A DNA stretch of 45,474 nucleotides from positions 1-45,474 of the forward strand of contig NZ_JAAXOQ010000031.1 in NCBI RefSeq assembly GCF_012396015.1. Reading direction: 5' to 3'. The stretch is from Tsukamurella spumae (GTDB lineage Bacteria > Actinomycetota > Actinomycetes > Mycobacteriales > Mycobacteriaceae). Shown one piece after another: positions 1-9,000 of the stretch. A program made the translations under genes and the position numbers. The stretch's first letter is position 1. Every line of letters begins with the position of its first letter. Below the pieces are notes generated by a model. That model was not told the DNA's origin. It made no database searches and worked only from the letters and a program-made list of their open reading frames with translations.

Positions 1-1
1 C

Positions 2-106
2 CTCGCCCGCGCCTGGACCCGAGTGATCTACCGCTGCTGGCAGACCCGCACGCCCTACGACCCCACCCTCCACGGAGCCGCCAGAATCATGCAATCCGCG
101 GCCTGA
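2..106 (+). mobile_element. C-terminal end of an IS110-family transposase (partial)
   Basis: An open frame runs in from the left edge and ends at TGA 104-106, giving 34 residues starting LARAWTRVIYRCWQ and containing TPYDPTLHG. This Trp/Arg-rich tail followed by a PYDP..H segment resembles the C-termini of IS110-family (DEDD) transposases. The body of the protein, including catalytic residues, lies outside the window. The element ends about 60 bp beyond the glmM stop codon, in the opposite orientation. IS110 elements usually lack terminal inverted repeats, so its exact end cannot be placed here. A family call from 34 residues is tentative. Confidence 0.55.
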
Positions 107-169
107 GGTTGACTCAGGAAGTGTCATACCCACACGGTACCGGTTATGAAAACGTTTCGATAGGCCTCG

Positions 170-1504
170 TCAGGAGATGAGACCGGCGAGGCGCTCGGCG
201 GTGCCCCGCGCGACCTCCTCGGTGGGCGCCTCGACCATGACGCGGACCAGCGGCTCCGTACCCGAGGGGCGCAGCAGGATGCGTCCTTCCTCGCCCAGCG
301 CCGCCTCCTCCGTGGCGAGCGCCGCGACCAGGTCCGACGATGCCATCGCCGCGGTCTTGTCGACCACCTTCACGTTCACCAGTACCTGCGGCAGCACCGT
401 GAGCACCGACGCCAGCTCGGCCAGCGACGAGCCGGTCTGCGCCATCCGCTCCATGAGCTTGAGCCCGGTGAGCACGCCGTCGCCCGTGGTGCCGAGGGCC
501 GGAAGCACGATGTGCCCCGACTGCTCGCCGCCCAGGGCGTAGCCGCCCGTGCGCAGCTCCTCGAGCACGTACCGGTCGCCCACCGCGGCGGTCCGCAGCG
601 TGATGCCCGCGGCCTTCATCGCCAGGTGCAGTCCGAGGTTGCTCATCACGGTCGCGACCAGCGTGTGCTCGGTGAGCTCGCCCGCCTCGTCCATCGCGAT
701 GGCGAGGATCGCCATGATCGCGTCACCGTCGATGGTCCGGCCGTCGGCGTCGATGGCGAGGCAGCGGTCCGCGTCTCCGTCGTGGCCGAGCCCCAGGTCG
801 GCCTCGTGCGCGAGGACCGCCGCGCGCAGGCTCTCCAGGTGCGTCGAGCCGCAGTCCCGGTTGATGTTGAGCCCGTCGGGCGCGTCGTGGATCGCGATCA
901 CCTCGGCGCCCGCGTCGCGGTAGGCCTTGGCGGCCACCGTCGAGGCGGCGCCGTTGGCGGCGTCGACGACCACCTTGAGCCCGGCGAGGGGGACGTGCAC
1001 GGCCGACTCCAGGTGCGCGACGTACCGGTCGACGGCGTCGAAGGCGCGCTTGACGCGGCCGATCGCGGCGCCCGTCGGGCGGGGCGGAGCGGGGTCGTCG
1101 AGGGCCGCCTCGATGGCGTCCTCCTGCGCGTCCTCGAGCTTGTGCCCCCCGCGCGCGAAGAACTTGATGCCGTTGTCGGGCATGGGATTGTGCGAGGCGG
1201 AGATCATCACGCCGAGCGCCGCGTCGTACTCGGCCACCAGGTGCGCGACGGCCGGCGTGGGCAGGACGCCCACGAGCAGAACGTCGACGCCGGCACTGGT
1301 CAGGCCCGCGGAGACCGCCGCGGACAGCATCTCCGACGATGCCCTCGGGTCCCAGCCGACGACGGCGAAGGGCCGCGCGGGCCCCTCCGGATCGTGCGCC
1401 CCCAGCGTCGCCGCCGCGGCCGCGGACAGCCGCAGCGCCAGGTCGGCGGTCAGCTCCTCGTTGGCCAGGCCGCGCACACCGTCGGTCCCGAACAGACGCC
1501 CCAT
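170..1504 (-). CDS. glmM: Phosphoglucosamine mutase GlmM
   Basis: The 444-residue protein interconverts glucosamine-6-phosphate and glucosamine-1-phosphate in the cytoplasmic route to UDP-GlcNAc and peptidoglycan. The N-terminus [12 protein letters not shown] is the family signature. The active-site loop [12 protein letters not shown] carries the phosphoserine at S104. The metal-binding loop DGDADR provides D242, D244 and D246. The C-terminal phosphate-binding loop [12 protein letters not shown] is intact. Length matches the family. It starts at ATG 1504, with GAGG about 9 nt upstream. It lies downstream of rpsI in the same direction, as in M. tuberculosis (Rv3441c-Rv3443c), but a strong hairpin separates the two, so it may have its own promoter. 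Confidence 0.97.
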   Translation of the reverse strand: MGRLFGTDGVRGLANEELTADLALRLSAAAAATLGAHDPEGPARPFAVVGWDPRASSEMLSAAVSAGLTSAGVDVLLVGVLPTPAVAHLVAEYDAALGVMISASHNPMPDNGIKFFARGGHKLEDAQEDAIEAALDDPAPPRPTGAAIGRVKRAFDAVDRYVAHLESAVHVPLAGLKVVVDAANGAASTVAAKAYRDAGAEVIAIHDAPDGLNINRDCGSTHLESLRAAVLAHEADLGLGHDGDADRCLAIDADGRTIDGDAIMAILAIAMDEAGELTEHTLVATVMSNLGLHLAMKAAGITLRTAAVGDRYVLEELRTGGYALGGEQSGHIVLPALGTTGDGVLTGLKLMERMAQTGSSLAELASVLTVLPQVLVNVKVVDKTAAMASSDLVAALATEEAALGEEGRILLRPSGTEPLVRVMVEAPTEEVARGTAERLAGLIS

Positions 1505-1545
1505 GGATCAGTACCTCACAAGTAGAGAAGGGTGGAAACGAGACC

Positions 1546-1581
1546 AGGGCAGGCGCCCGCACGGATGCGGGTGCCTGCCCT
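1546..1581 (-). terminator. Hairpin terminator after rpsI
   Basis: A 16-bp stem (AGGGCAGGCGCCCGCA pairing with TGCGGGTGCCTGCCCT, one G-T pair) closes on the 4-nt loop CGGA. It lies 16 bp past the rpsI stop codon and 42 bp before glmM. There is no strong U tract, as is usual in actinobacteria, so it may only partly end transcription. Confidence 0.7.
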
Positions 1582-1596
1582 GATGAGAGGCTGCAA

Positions 1597-2100
1597 TCAG
1601 CGCTTGCTGTACTGCGAAGCCTTGCGGGCCTTCTTCAGGCCGTACTTCTTGCGCTCCACGGCACGCGGGTCACGCGTGAGGAAGCCGGCGCGCTTGAGCG
1701 CGGGGCGATCCTCGGGCGAGACCTCGATCAGCGCGCGGGCGATGGCGAGGCGCAGCGCGCCGGCCTGGCCCGACGGGCCGCCACCGGTGAGGTTCGCGGC
1801 GATGTCGAAGGACTCGAGGCGCTCGACGGTGACCAGCGGCGACTTCACCAGCTGCTGGTGCAGCTTGTTGGGGAAGTAGTCCTCGATGGTGCGGCCGTTC
1901 AGCACGAAGTTGCCGGTGCCGGCGGTCAGGCGCACGCGGACGACGGCCTCCTTGCGGCGGCCGACGGTCTGGATGGGACGCTCGACGACCACGGGGCCAC
2001 GGGGGGCGCGGGTCTCGGCAGCGGCCTCGGGGGTCTCGGAGGTGTACTCGTTCAGTACGACCTCGGCGTCGCCCTCGACGTTCTCGATGGTCTCGCTCAC
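1597..2100 (-). CDS. rpsI: 30S ribosomal protein S9
   Basis: This is a 167-residue S9 of the small ribosomal subunit. The conserved core begins near residue 45 ([14 protein letters not shown]), includes [19 protein letters not shown], and ends in the universal SKR tail that reaches the P-site tRNA. The first 40 or so residues are an acidic, alanine-rich extension common in actinobacterial S9. It starts at GTG 2100, whose G-T-G-A overlaps the TGA stop of rplM, so the two are translationally coupled. Confidence 0.97.
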   Translation of the reverse strand: MSETIENVEGDAEVVLNEYTSETPEAAAETRAPRGPVVVERPIQTVGRRKEAVVRVRLTAGTGNFVLNGRTIEDYFPNKLHQQLVKSPLVTVERLESFDIAANLTGGGPSGQAGALRLAIARALIEVSPEDRPALKRAGFLTRDPRAVERKKYGLKKARKASQYSKR

Positions 2101-2543
2101 TGGGCCACCTGCTTGATCTCGTAGGGAACCGGCTGCTGCGCGGTGTGGGGGTGGTTCGGGCCGGCGTAGACCTTCAGCTTGCCGCCGATGGCGTTGCCCA
2201 GCTTGTTCTTGGGGATCATCCCCAGAACGGCCTTCTGCACCACGCGCTCCGGGTTCTTGGAGCCGAGCACCTCAGCCATCGTGCGCGAGCTGAGACCGCC
2301 CGGGAAGCCCGAGTGGCGGTAGTGCCGCTTGTCGGTGAGCTTGGCGCCCGAGAGGGCGACCTTCTCGGCGTTGATGATGATGACGTAGTCGCCGCCGTCC
2401 ACGTTGGGGGCGAAGGTCGGCTTGTGCTTGCCGCGCAGCAGGGTTGCAGCTGCGACAGCGAGACGGCCGAGCACCACGTCAGAAGCGTCGATGACGTACC
2501 ACTGCCGGGTCACGTCACCCGCCTTCGGGGTGTAAGTAGGCAC
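2097..2543 (-). CDS. rplM: 50S ribosomal protein L13
   Basis: This is a 148-residue L13. Conserved stretches are [17 protein letters not shown], the [19 protein letters not shown] segment, and the C-terminal [15 protein letters not shown] 2543 is chosen because it gives the family N-terminus PTYTPKAGD with AGAGGA just upstream; longer readings of the frame add non-homologous sequence. It heads the rplM-rpsI operon. The 256 bp between it and the divergent membrane-protein gene at 2800 must hold both promoters; I could not assign either core promoter with confidence. Confidence 0.96.
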   Translation of the reverse strand: MPTYTPKAGDVTRQWYVIDASDVVLGRLAVAAATLLRGKHKPTFAPNVDGGDYVIIINAEKVALSGAKLTDKRHYRHSGFPGGLSSRTMAEVLGSKNPERVVQKAVLGMIPKNKLGNAIGGKLKVYAGPNHPHTAQQPVPYEIKQVAQ

Positions 2544-2799
2544 AGGAGATCCTCTGCTCGATGGTTCGGTGCCGGTCCATGCGCGGCGAGAGCACCCCCG
2601 GCGACCAACGGAGACCCGGGACTCGACTCCGCTCCACCCGTTCGGGCAGCGCGGCGCCACACACCAGCGGACCAGAGTACGCGGGAACAAGGGTGCAGGT
2701 CAAAACGCCCGACGGTCCGCCGCACCCCGGCCCGGAATCAGGGTGCGGCCCAGGGTCGTCCCCGATGTGGCCGGCACCGTCGGAACATAGGTTCCAGAC

Positions 2800-4137
2800 A
2801 TGACCTCCCCGACCGTGGAGGCGGCACCGTCGGCGCCCGAGACCGCGCCCGTGCCCGCCTGGACCACCGCCCAGAAGATCGGCTTCCGCCTGCTGTTCAC
2901 GATCGGCGGTGGGCTGACCCTGCTCGCCGTGTTCGGCAGCCTGCAGCTGGGCCCGGTGATGCCCGCCGTGCAGGATCCGTTCGCCCGCCTCGGGGCGCTC
3001 GTCACGGGCACCGAGCCGCAGCTCCTGGCGCTGCGCGGCGCCGGCGACTCGCTGGGGATCTGGCAGTACCACATCGGGTGGGCGGTGACGGCCGTCGTGA
3101 TCACGGCGGTGTGGACGCTGCTCGATCGCGGGCGGCGCGACTACCGCGCCCTGGGCGGCCTGCTCTGGCAGGTGGGGCGCATCGCGCTGGCGAGCGGCAT
3201 GATCTTCTACGGCCTGGGCAAGGCGATCCCCGTCCAGATGGCGTACATGGAGCTGCCGACCTACGCGCTGCAGCCGGCGGGCGACATCAGCCGGATGAAC
3301 ATGCTGTGGGGCTTCATGGGCGCCTCCGACGGCTACTCGATCGTCACTGGCCTCGTCGAGCTGATCTCCGGCCTGCTGCTGCTCTCCCGGCGCACCTGGG
3401 TGCTGGGCGCGCTCGGCTCGATCGTCTCGATGGTCCAGGTGGTGCTGATGGACACCTTCTACAACGTGCCGGTCAAGTTCCTCTGCTTCGAGTTCCTGCT
3501 CATCGCGATCGGCCTCCTCGCGCCCCAGTGGATCAACCTGGTCCGCGTCGGATTCGGCCGCGCCGCCGGGCCGATGCCCGCCCTCTGGCCCGCCGCGGGG
3601 GCCGACCTGACCTGGCTGCGCCGCACCGGCAAGGTCCTCGCCGTGCTGGCGATCGCATCGATCTCCGCGCTGGGGCTGTACTCCGGGGTGAGCACCAAAG
3701 CCGCGCTCGCCGAGACCCGCAGCGACATCGACGGCGTCTGGCACGCGACCTCCTTCCGCGTGAACGGCGTCGAGGCGACCCTGGCGACCGACCCCGCATG
3801 GATCAACATCGCGATCACCTACCGCGGCCGCGGGATGTGGGAGTCCACCGGCGACGGCTACACCTCGTTCGTCACCCAGGACGCCGCCGCCCGCGCGACG
3901 CCCTGGGTCCTCGAGGTCGACGATGCCTCCCTCACGATCAAGCCGCGCAAGTCCGGCCCGGAGACGGTGCTGCGGTACACCCAGCCCGACCGCGACCACC
4001 TCACCCTCGCCGGCCGCGTCGACGGCCGGGAGATCACCGCGGCGTTCGAGCGCCGCCCGATGAAACGCGCCTCGGAGGACCTGCGGTTCACCCACCCGAT
4101 CCCGGACGAGGACGCGCCGAGCCTCGACTTCCCCTGA
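2800..4137 (+). CDS. DoxX-like integral membrane protein with C-terminal soluble domain, copy 1
   Basis: The protein has 445 residues. Hydrophobic segments lie near residues 29-49, 90-112, 122-143, 180-217, 222-245 and 278-297. The central part (FYGLGKAIPVQM, LWGFMGAS, VTGLVELISGLLLLSRRT, MDTFYNVPVKF) has the pattern of DoxX-family membrane proteins. The last 145 residues after the final membrane segment form a beta-rich domain (GVWHATSFRVNG, LTLAGRVDGREITAAFERRPM) that should face one side of the membrane. The gene at 4170 has the same layout and many identical motifs, so the pair arose by tandem duplication. Its function is unknown; DoxX proteins have been tied to thiol and redox roles in mycobacteria, but nothing here shows that. 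Confidence 0.6.
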   Translation: MTSPTVEAAPSAPETAPVPAWTTAQKIGFRLLFTIGGGLTLLAVFGSLQLGPVMPAVQDPFARLGALVTGTEPQLLALRGAGDSLGIWQYHIGWAVTAVVITAVWTLLDRGRRDYRALGGLLWQVGRIALASGMIFYGLGKAIPVQMAYMELPTYALQPAGDISRMNMLWGFMGASDGYSIVTGLVELISGLLLLSRRTWVLGALGSIVSMVQVVLMDTFYNVPVKFLCFEFLLIAIGLLAPQWINLVRVGFGRAAGPMPALWPAAGADLTWLRRTGKVLAVLAIASISALGLYSGVSTKAALAETRSDIDGVWHATSFRVNGVEATLATDPAWINIAITYRGRGMWESTGDGYTSFVTQDAAARATPWVLEVDDASLTIKPRKSGPETVLRYTQPDRDHLTLAGRVDGREITAAFERRPMKRASEDLRFTHPIPDEDAPSLDFP

Positions 4138-4169
4138 CATCCGGTTACATCTGTCACTAGGAGGCACTC

Positions 4170-5585
4170 GTGAGTGAGCCATACGATTCGGTCATGAGCG
4201 AACCCCAGAGCCACGGAACGCAGTCGTCGCCGGCCCCGGCCGCTCCGCAGCCCTCCGCTCCGCAGGCGTCCGTCCCTGAGGCGCGGTGGTCGGGAGCGCA
4301 GAAGCTGGCCTTCCGGTTCCTGTTCGTGATCGGCGGCGGCATCCTGCTGCTCTCGCTCTACGGCAACGTCGGACTGGCGCTCCTCTGGAAGGTCAGCGGG
4401 ATCTGGTGGCTGCTCGCCCAGATCGGCAGCTACGCGGCGCGCGGGCGGGGCGTGGACATCGTCCTCACCGCCGGCGGGGACAACCTGTGGCAGTGGTGCA
4501 TGCACCTCGGCTGGATCATCGTCGGCGTCGTGATCGTGGCGGTGTGGACCGCGCTGGACCGCAACCGCCCGAACTACCGCTCGCTGCTGGGACTGCTCGG
4601 GGTCCTCGCCCGGTTCTGCCTCGCCCTGTCGATGATCATCTACGGCCTCGCCAAGGTGATCCCCACGCAGATGGGATACATGGCGCTGCCCTCGCAACAG
4701 CTGCAGCTCACGGGCGACACCAGCCTGTTCACGACGCTCTGGGGCTTCATGGGCGCCTCCGTTCCGTACATGGTGGCCACGGGCCTGATCGAGCTCGTCG
4801 CGGGCGTGCTGCTGCTGTGGCGGCGCACGGCGCTGCTGGGCTCGCTACTGGCGATCGTGGCGATGGCGCAGGTGTTCCTGCTCAACCTGTTCTACGACGT
4901 CCCGGTGAAGATCGTGGCCGGCGAGCTGCTCGTCGTGGCGGTCGCCCTCACGGCGCCGTACCTGCCGAACCTGCTGCGGGTGGTGTTCAACCGCCCCGCG
5001 CCGACCCCGGTGCCGCCGCTGCCCGTGGCCGGGGCCGGTCCGGCGTGGTCGCGGATCACCGGGGTGGTCCTCAAGTTCGCGGTGGCGGCGCTGATGCTCG
5101 TCGCGCTGACCGCCACCGGGGCGATGACGGTGTACGTGATCCACACTCCGCGTTCGGGCCTCGACGGGATCTGGCGTGCGACCTCATTCACGATCGACGG
5201 CGCGCCGGCCGGGGTCACCCAGCGCGATCCGGCGCCGTGGTCCAACGTGGCGATCACCTTGCGCGGCAGCGAGAGCAACGCCGTGCTGAGATCCTTGGGC
5301 GAGGGCTACGACAGCGTCGTGACCCAGGAACCGTCGGGGAAGACGGTCGCGTGGCAGCTCGCGAAGAAGGGCGAGGTCCTCGAGCTGCGCAAGCACAAGG
5401 ACGACGCCCCGCTACTCGTCACCGCCCGCCTCGAGGGCGACCGGCTGCACCTGTCCGCGACCGTCGACGGGAAGCGGATCGAGGGCGTCTACGAGCACCG
5501 GTTCATGGAGCGCGACCGCTCGCACTTCCGCCTCGTCCAGCCGGACGGCGACGGCGATCCCGGCCCCGAACGGGGAGGTCCCTGA
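4170..5585 (+). CDS. DoxX-like integral membrane protein with C-terminal soluble domain, copy 2
   Basis: The 471-residue protein is a paralogue of the preceding gene. Shared landmarks are FRFLFVIGGGILLL, IIYGLAKVIPTQMGYMALP, LWGFMGAS, TGLIELVAGVLLLWRRT, LFYDVPVKI and the C-terminal GIWRATSFTIDG and LHLSATVDGKRIEGVYEHRFM. It begins with a Pro/Ala/Gln-rich leader of about 35 residues. GTG 4170 is chosen because AGGAGG (4159-4164) lies 5 nt upstream; an in-frame ATG at 4194 has no such site. Only 32 bp separate it from copy 1, so they are probably cotranscribed. The two copies may form a heteromer. Function unknown. Confidence 0.6.
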   Translation: MSEPYDSVMSEPQSHGTQSSPAPAAPQPSAPQASVPEARWSGAQKLAFRFLFVIGGGILLLSLYGNVGLALLWKVSGIWWLLAQIGSYAARGRGVDIVLTAGGDNLWQWCMHLGWIIVGVVIVAVWTALDRNRPNYRSLLGLLGVLARFCLALSMIIYGLAKVIPTQMGYMALPSQQLQLTGDTSLFTTLWGFMGASVPYMVATGLIELVAGVLLLWRRTALLGSLLAIVAMAQVFLLNLFYDVPVKIVAGELLVVAVALTAPYLPNLLRVVFNRPAPTPVPPLPVAGAGPAWSRITGVVLKFAVAALMLVALTATGAMTVYVIHTPRSGLDGIWRATSFTIDGAPAGVTQRDPAPWSNVAITLRGSESNAVLRSLGEGYDSVVTQEPSGKTVAWQLAKKGEVLELRKHKDDAPLLVTARLEGDRLHLSATVDGKRIEGVYEHRFMERDRSHFRLVQPDGDGDPGPERGGP

Positions 5586-5684
5586 CCCCACGGCGCGACT
5601 GCGCGACCGGGTGGAGCGGGCCCGGCCCGGTGCCCGTCCGCGATCGTCCCGGCGTTCCCGGCCCGCGCGGCGCATGATGGAGGC

Positions 5685-6014
5685 ATGCGCCCCGAACTCA
5701 GATCCGTCCCCGGTGCCCCCGCCCCGACCGGGGTGGTGTTCGCCGATCCGCACGTGACGCCCGACGGGACGACCGTGATCGAGGTGTCGCGCGTGCGGCG
5801 CCGACGTGGCGGCGAGCTGCGCACCTCCGCGCTCGGTGTCTACGCGATCCGGGACGGCAAGGCCGTCTGGTCGCCCGCCGTCGACGCGGACCGGATCGCG
5901 CTGATCGGGGTGGCCACCGGTTTCGTCGCCGCGACCCTGGCCACCCTCGCCGTGCTGCGGCAGCCGCCGTGGCCGGCGCTGACCGGGACCATCAGTAGGG
6001 CGCTCGATCGCTGA
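5685..6014 (+). CDS. Small GerW/YtfJ-like protein with C-terminal membrane anchor
   Basis: The protein has 109 residues. The N-terminal part (VVFADPHVTPDGTTVIEVSRVRRRRGG, then LGVYAIRDGKAVWSPAVD) has the pattern of the sporulation protein YtfJ/GerW family: a short beta-rich unit built around a TTVIPV-type motif and a basic/glycine stretch. A single membrane segment follows (IALIGVATGFVAATLATLAVL, about residues 75-95). No sporulation is expected in this order, so the family name says little about its job. It converges on eccC with 12 bp between the stop codons. Start ATG 5685 has GGAGG unusually close, and a CATGAT -10-like box 6 nt upstream, so it could be leaderless. Confidence 0.45.
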   Translation: MRPELRSVPGAPAPTGVVFADPHVTPDGTTVIEVSRVRRRRGGELRTSALGVYAIRDGKAVWSPAVDADRIALIGVATGFVAATLATLAVLRQPPWPALTGTISRALDR

Positions 6015-6026
6015 GCCCCGCCCCGG

Positions 6027-9000
6027 TCAGGTTCCGCCCGGCTCGTCGACCATCGCGACCTGCACCAGCTCGACGCCGCGAGCGCGGGAGACCCAGGTGC
6101 CGCGACCGGGCGGCAGCGGGCACATCTTGACGGTGCCGAGGACGGTGCCCTCCTCGCGGGAGCCGCTCATCACCAGGCCGTCCGCGGCGAGGTCGCGGAT
6201 GCGGGCGAGGAAGGTCTCGTACAGGCCGCGCGCGAGGCCGCCGCTGCGCCGGGCGATGACCACCTTGAGCCCGATGTCCCGCGCCTGCGGCAGCAGATCC
6301 AGCAGCGGCGCGAGCGGGTTCCCGGTGGCGCTCGCGACCAGGTCGTAGTCGTCGACGATCAGATAGATGTCGGGCCCCGTCCACCACGAGCGTTCCTTGA
6401 GCTGCTGCGGCGTGACATCCGGACCCGGGCAGCGGTCGCGGAGGATCTGCACCAGGTGCGCGACCATCGGCACGAGCGCGTCCGACGACGACGCGTACCC
6501 CGCGAGGTGATCGCCCTCGATCACGCCGAGCAGCGTGCGGCGGTAGTCGACGAGCAGGACCTTGGTCTGCCGCGGCGTGCCGCCCGCGACGAGGGAGGCG
6601 ATCAGCGTGCGCAGCGTCTCGGTCTTGCCGCACTCGCTGTCGCCGAGCACCAGGAAGAAGGGCTGCGACTCGAACTGCAGTGTCGCCGCGGCCAGCTCGG
6701 ATTCGCCGACGCCGAACACCGCGTGCGTCGGCAGCGCGTCGCGGCGCCCGGGGATGCGGTCGCGGAGCACCAGGTCGGGCAGCATCCGCACCGCGGGGGC
6801 ACCCTCGGTGTACTGCGCGGCCAGGCCCGCGACGACCGCGTCCTGCGCGGCGGGGAGGTCGTCCGACGGTGCGCCGCACGGCAGCGCGACCAGCATGTGC
6901 AGCTGCTCGGAGGTGATGCCGCGGCCGGGCCGCCCCATCGGGACCAGCCCCGCGACCCGGCGGCCCATCTCCGAGTCCATCGGGTCGCCGAGCCGCAGCT
7001 CGATCCGGGTGCCGAGCTGGTCCTTGACCGCGGGCCGGATCTCCCCCCACCGTGACGCGGCCACCACGAGGTGCACGCCGTACGAGAGCCCCTGGGCCGC
7101 TATCGCGTTCACCTGCGGCTCCAGCACCTCGAACTCCGTCCGCAGCACCTGCCAGCCGTCGATGACGAGGAAGACATCGCCGAACGGGTCCGCGGCGGCC
7201 GCCGGATGCGCGCGGTACTGCTCCATCGACTGCACCCCGTGCTCCCGGAACGCCGCCTCCCGCCGCCGGATCAGTCCGGACACCTCGGCGACGGTGCGCC
7301 GCACCCGATCCGGATCCAGCCGACCCGCCACCGATCCCACGTGGGGCACGCCCGCCAGGCCGGCGAGCGAGCCGCCGCCGAAGTCCAGGACGTAGAACTG
7401 GATCTGCCGCGGCGTGTGCGTCAGCGCCGCGGACACCACTAGGGTCCGCAGCGCGGTGGACTTGCCGGACTGCGGGCCGCCGACCACCGCGACATTGCCC
7501 TGCGCACCGAACAGGTCCACCACCAACAGGTCCCGCCGCTGGTCGTAGGGGCGGTCGACCACGCCGATCGCGACCCGCAGCGGCGTCGCATCGTTCCGGC
7601 GGAGGTGTTCGGCCAGTTCCCCGACCGCCGCGGACTCGTCGAGCGGTGGCAGCCACACCTCGTGCGCGGGGAGCCCGTGCCCGGACAGCCTGCCGACCAT
7701 CGTCTGCAGGAGCGACGGTGCGCCCTGCGTCCCGCCCGGCGGGTTCGGTACGCCCGGTCCGGCGGCGGACGGCCGCACCGGGTCACCGGGCTGCGCCGGG
7801 ATCCGCTGCAGGCCCGCCGGAAGTCCGGAGGCGCGCCGCTCGATCGGGGCGGCCGCGTTGCGGTACTCGCGCACCGTCGCGCTCCCCACGCTCGCTCGTC
7901 GGGCCGCCGCGGGTCCCGCGCTGGGCGGCACGTACTCGCCGGAGACGTAACAGGCGTGGAAGCGGCGCGGCGGGTCGGCATCGAACTTGAGGTAGCCCGC
8001 TCCCGGCGTGGACGGCAGGTGGTAGGCGTCCGGGACGCCGAGGACGGCGCGGGATTCGCTGGCGGAGAAGGTCTTGAGGCCGATCCGGTAGGACAGGTGC
8101 GAGTCGAGTCCGCGGAGCTTGCCCTCCTCCAAGCGCTGCGAGGCGAGCAGCAGGTGGATGTGCAGCGACCGCCCGAGGCGCCCGATGGCGACGAACAGCT
8201 CCGCGAAATCGGGCTTCTGCGCGAGCAGTTCGGAGAACTCGTCCACGATGACCACGAGCGCCGGCAGCGGGTCGAGCGGGGCGCCCGCGCGGCGCGCCTT
8301 CTCGTACTCGCCCACGTTGGCGAAGTTGCCCGCCCGCCGCAGCAGTTCCTGCCGGCGGTTCATCTCGCCGGAGAGCGCATCGCGCATGCGGTCGACCATC
8401 GCGATCTCCTCCTCGAGGTTCGTGATGACCGCGGCGACGTGGTGCAACGACTCCAGGCCGAGGAAGGTGGCGCCGCCCTTGAAATCGACGAGAACGAGGT
8501 TCAGCGCTTCCGGCGGGTGCGTGGCGACCATCGACAGCACGAGTGTGCGCAGGAACTCTGATTTTCCGGAACCCGTTGCGCCGATGCACAGCCCGTGCGG
8601 CCCCATGCCGTTCTCCGCGGCCTCCTTGAGGTCGAGCTCGATCGGCTCACCCTGCGGCCCCACTCCGATCGGGACGCGCAGCCGCTCACGCGCGGTGCGC
8701 TCGCGCCACACCGACTGGGGCGTGATCGCCGCCGCGTCGGCGATTCCGATCAGCGCCGGCAGGCCGGGATCGGACGGTCCGCGCTCACCGTCGAAGTCCA
8801 GCAGCTCGGCCATCGACGCCGGCCGGAACCGCCCGATCCGCCGCGCCGTGACCTGGGCGGCGCCCGCGGTGACGGCATCGGGCCGGGCGAAGAACTCGAC
8901 TCCCGCGGCGCTGCGCGCCCCGAGTCGACGCGAATCGTCCACCACCAGCTGGAGGCCGGAGCGAACGGCGAGCGAGTCGGGTTCCGGGGCCAGGTCGATC

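Noticed and set aside
512-1525. Long plus-strand open frame opposite glmM
   Set aside because: It is a shadow of the high-GC glmM gene, with no recognisable domain and a biased Arg/Val/Gly composition.
2145-4160. 671-residue plus-strand frame across rplM and the first DoxX-like gene
   Set aside because: It overlaps real genes on both strands, has shadow composition and no motif.
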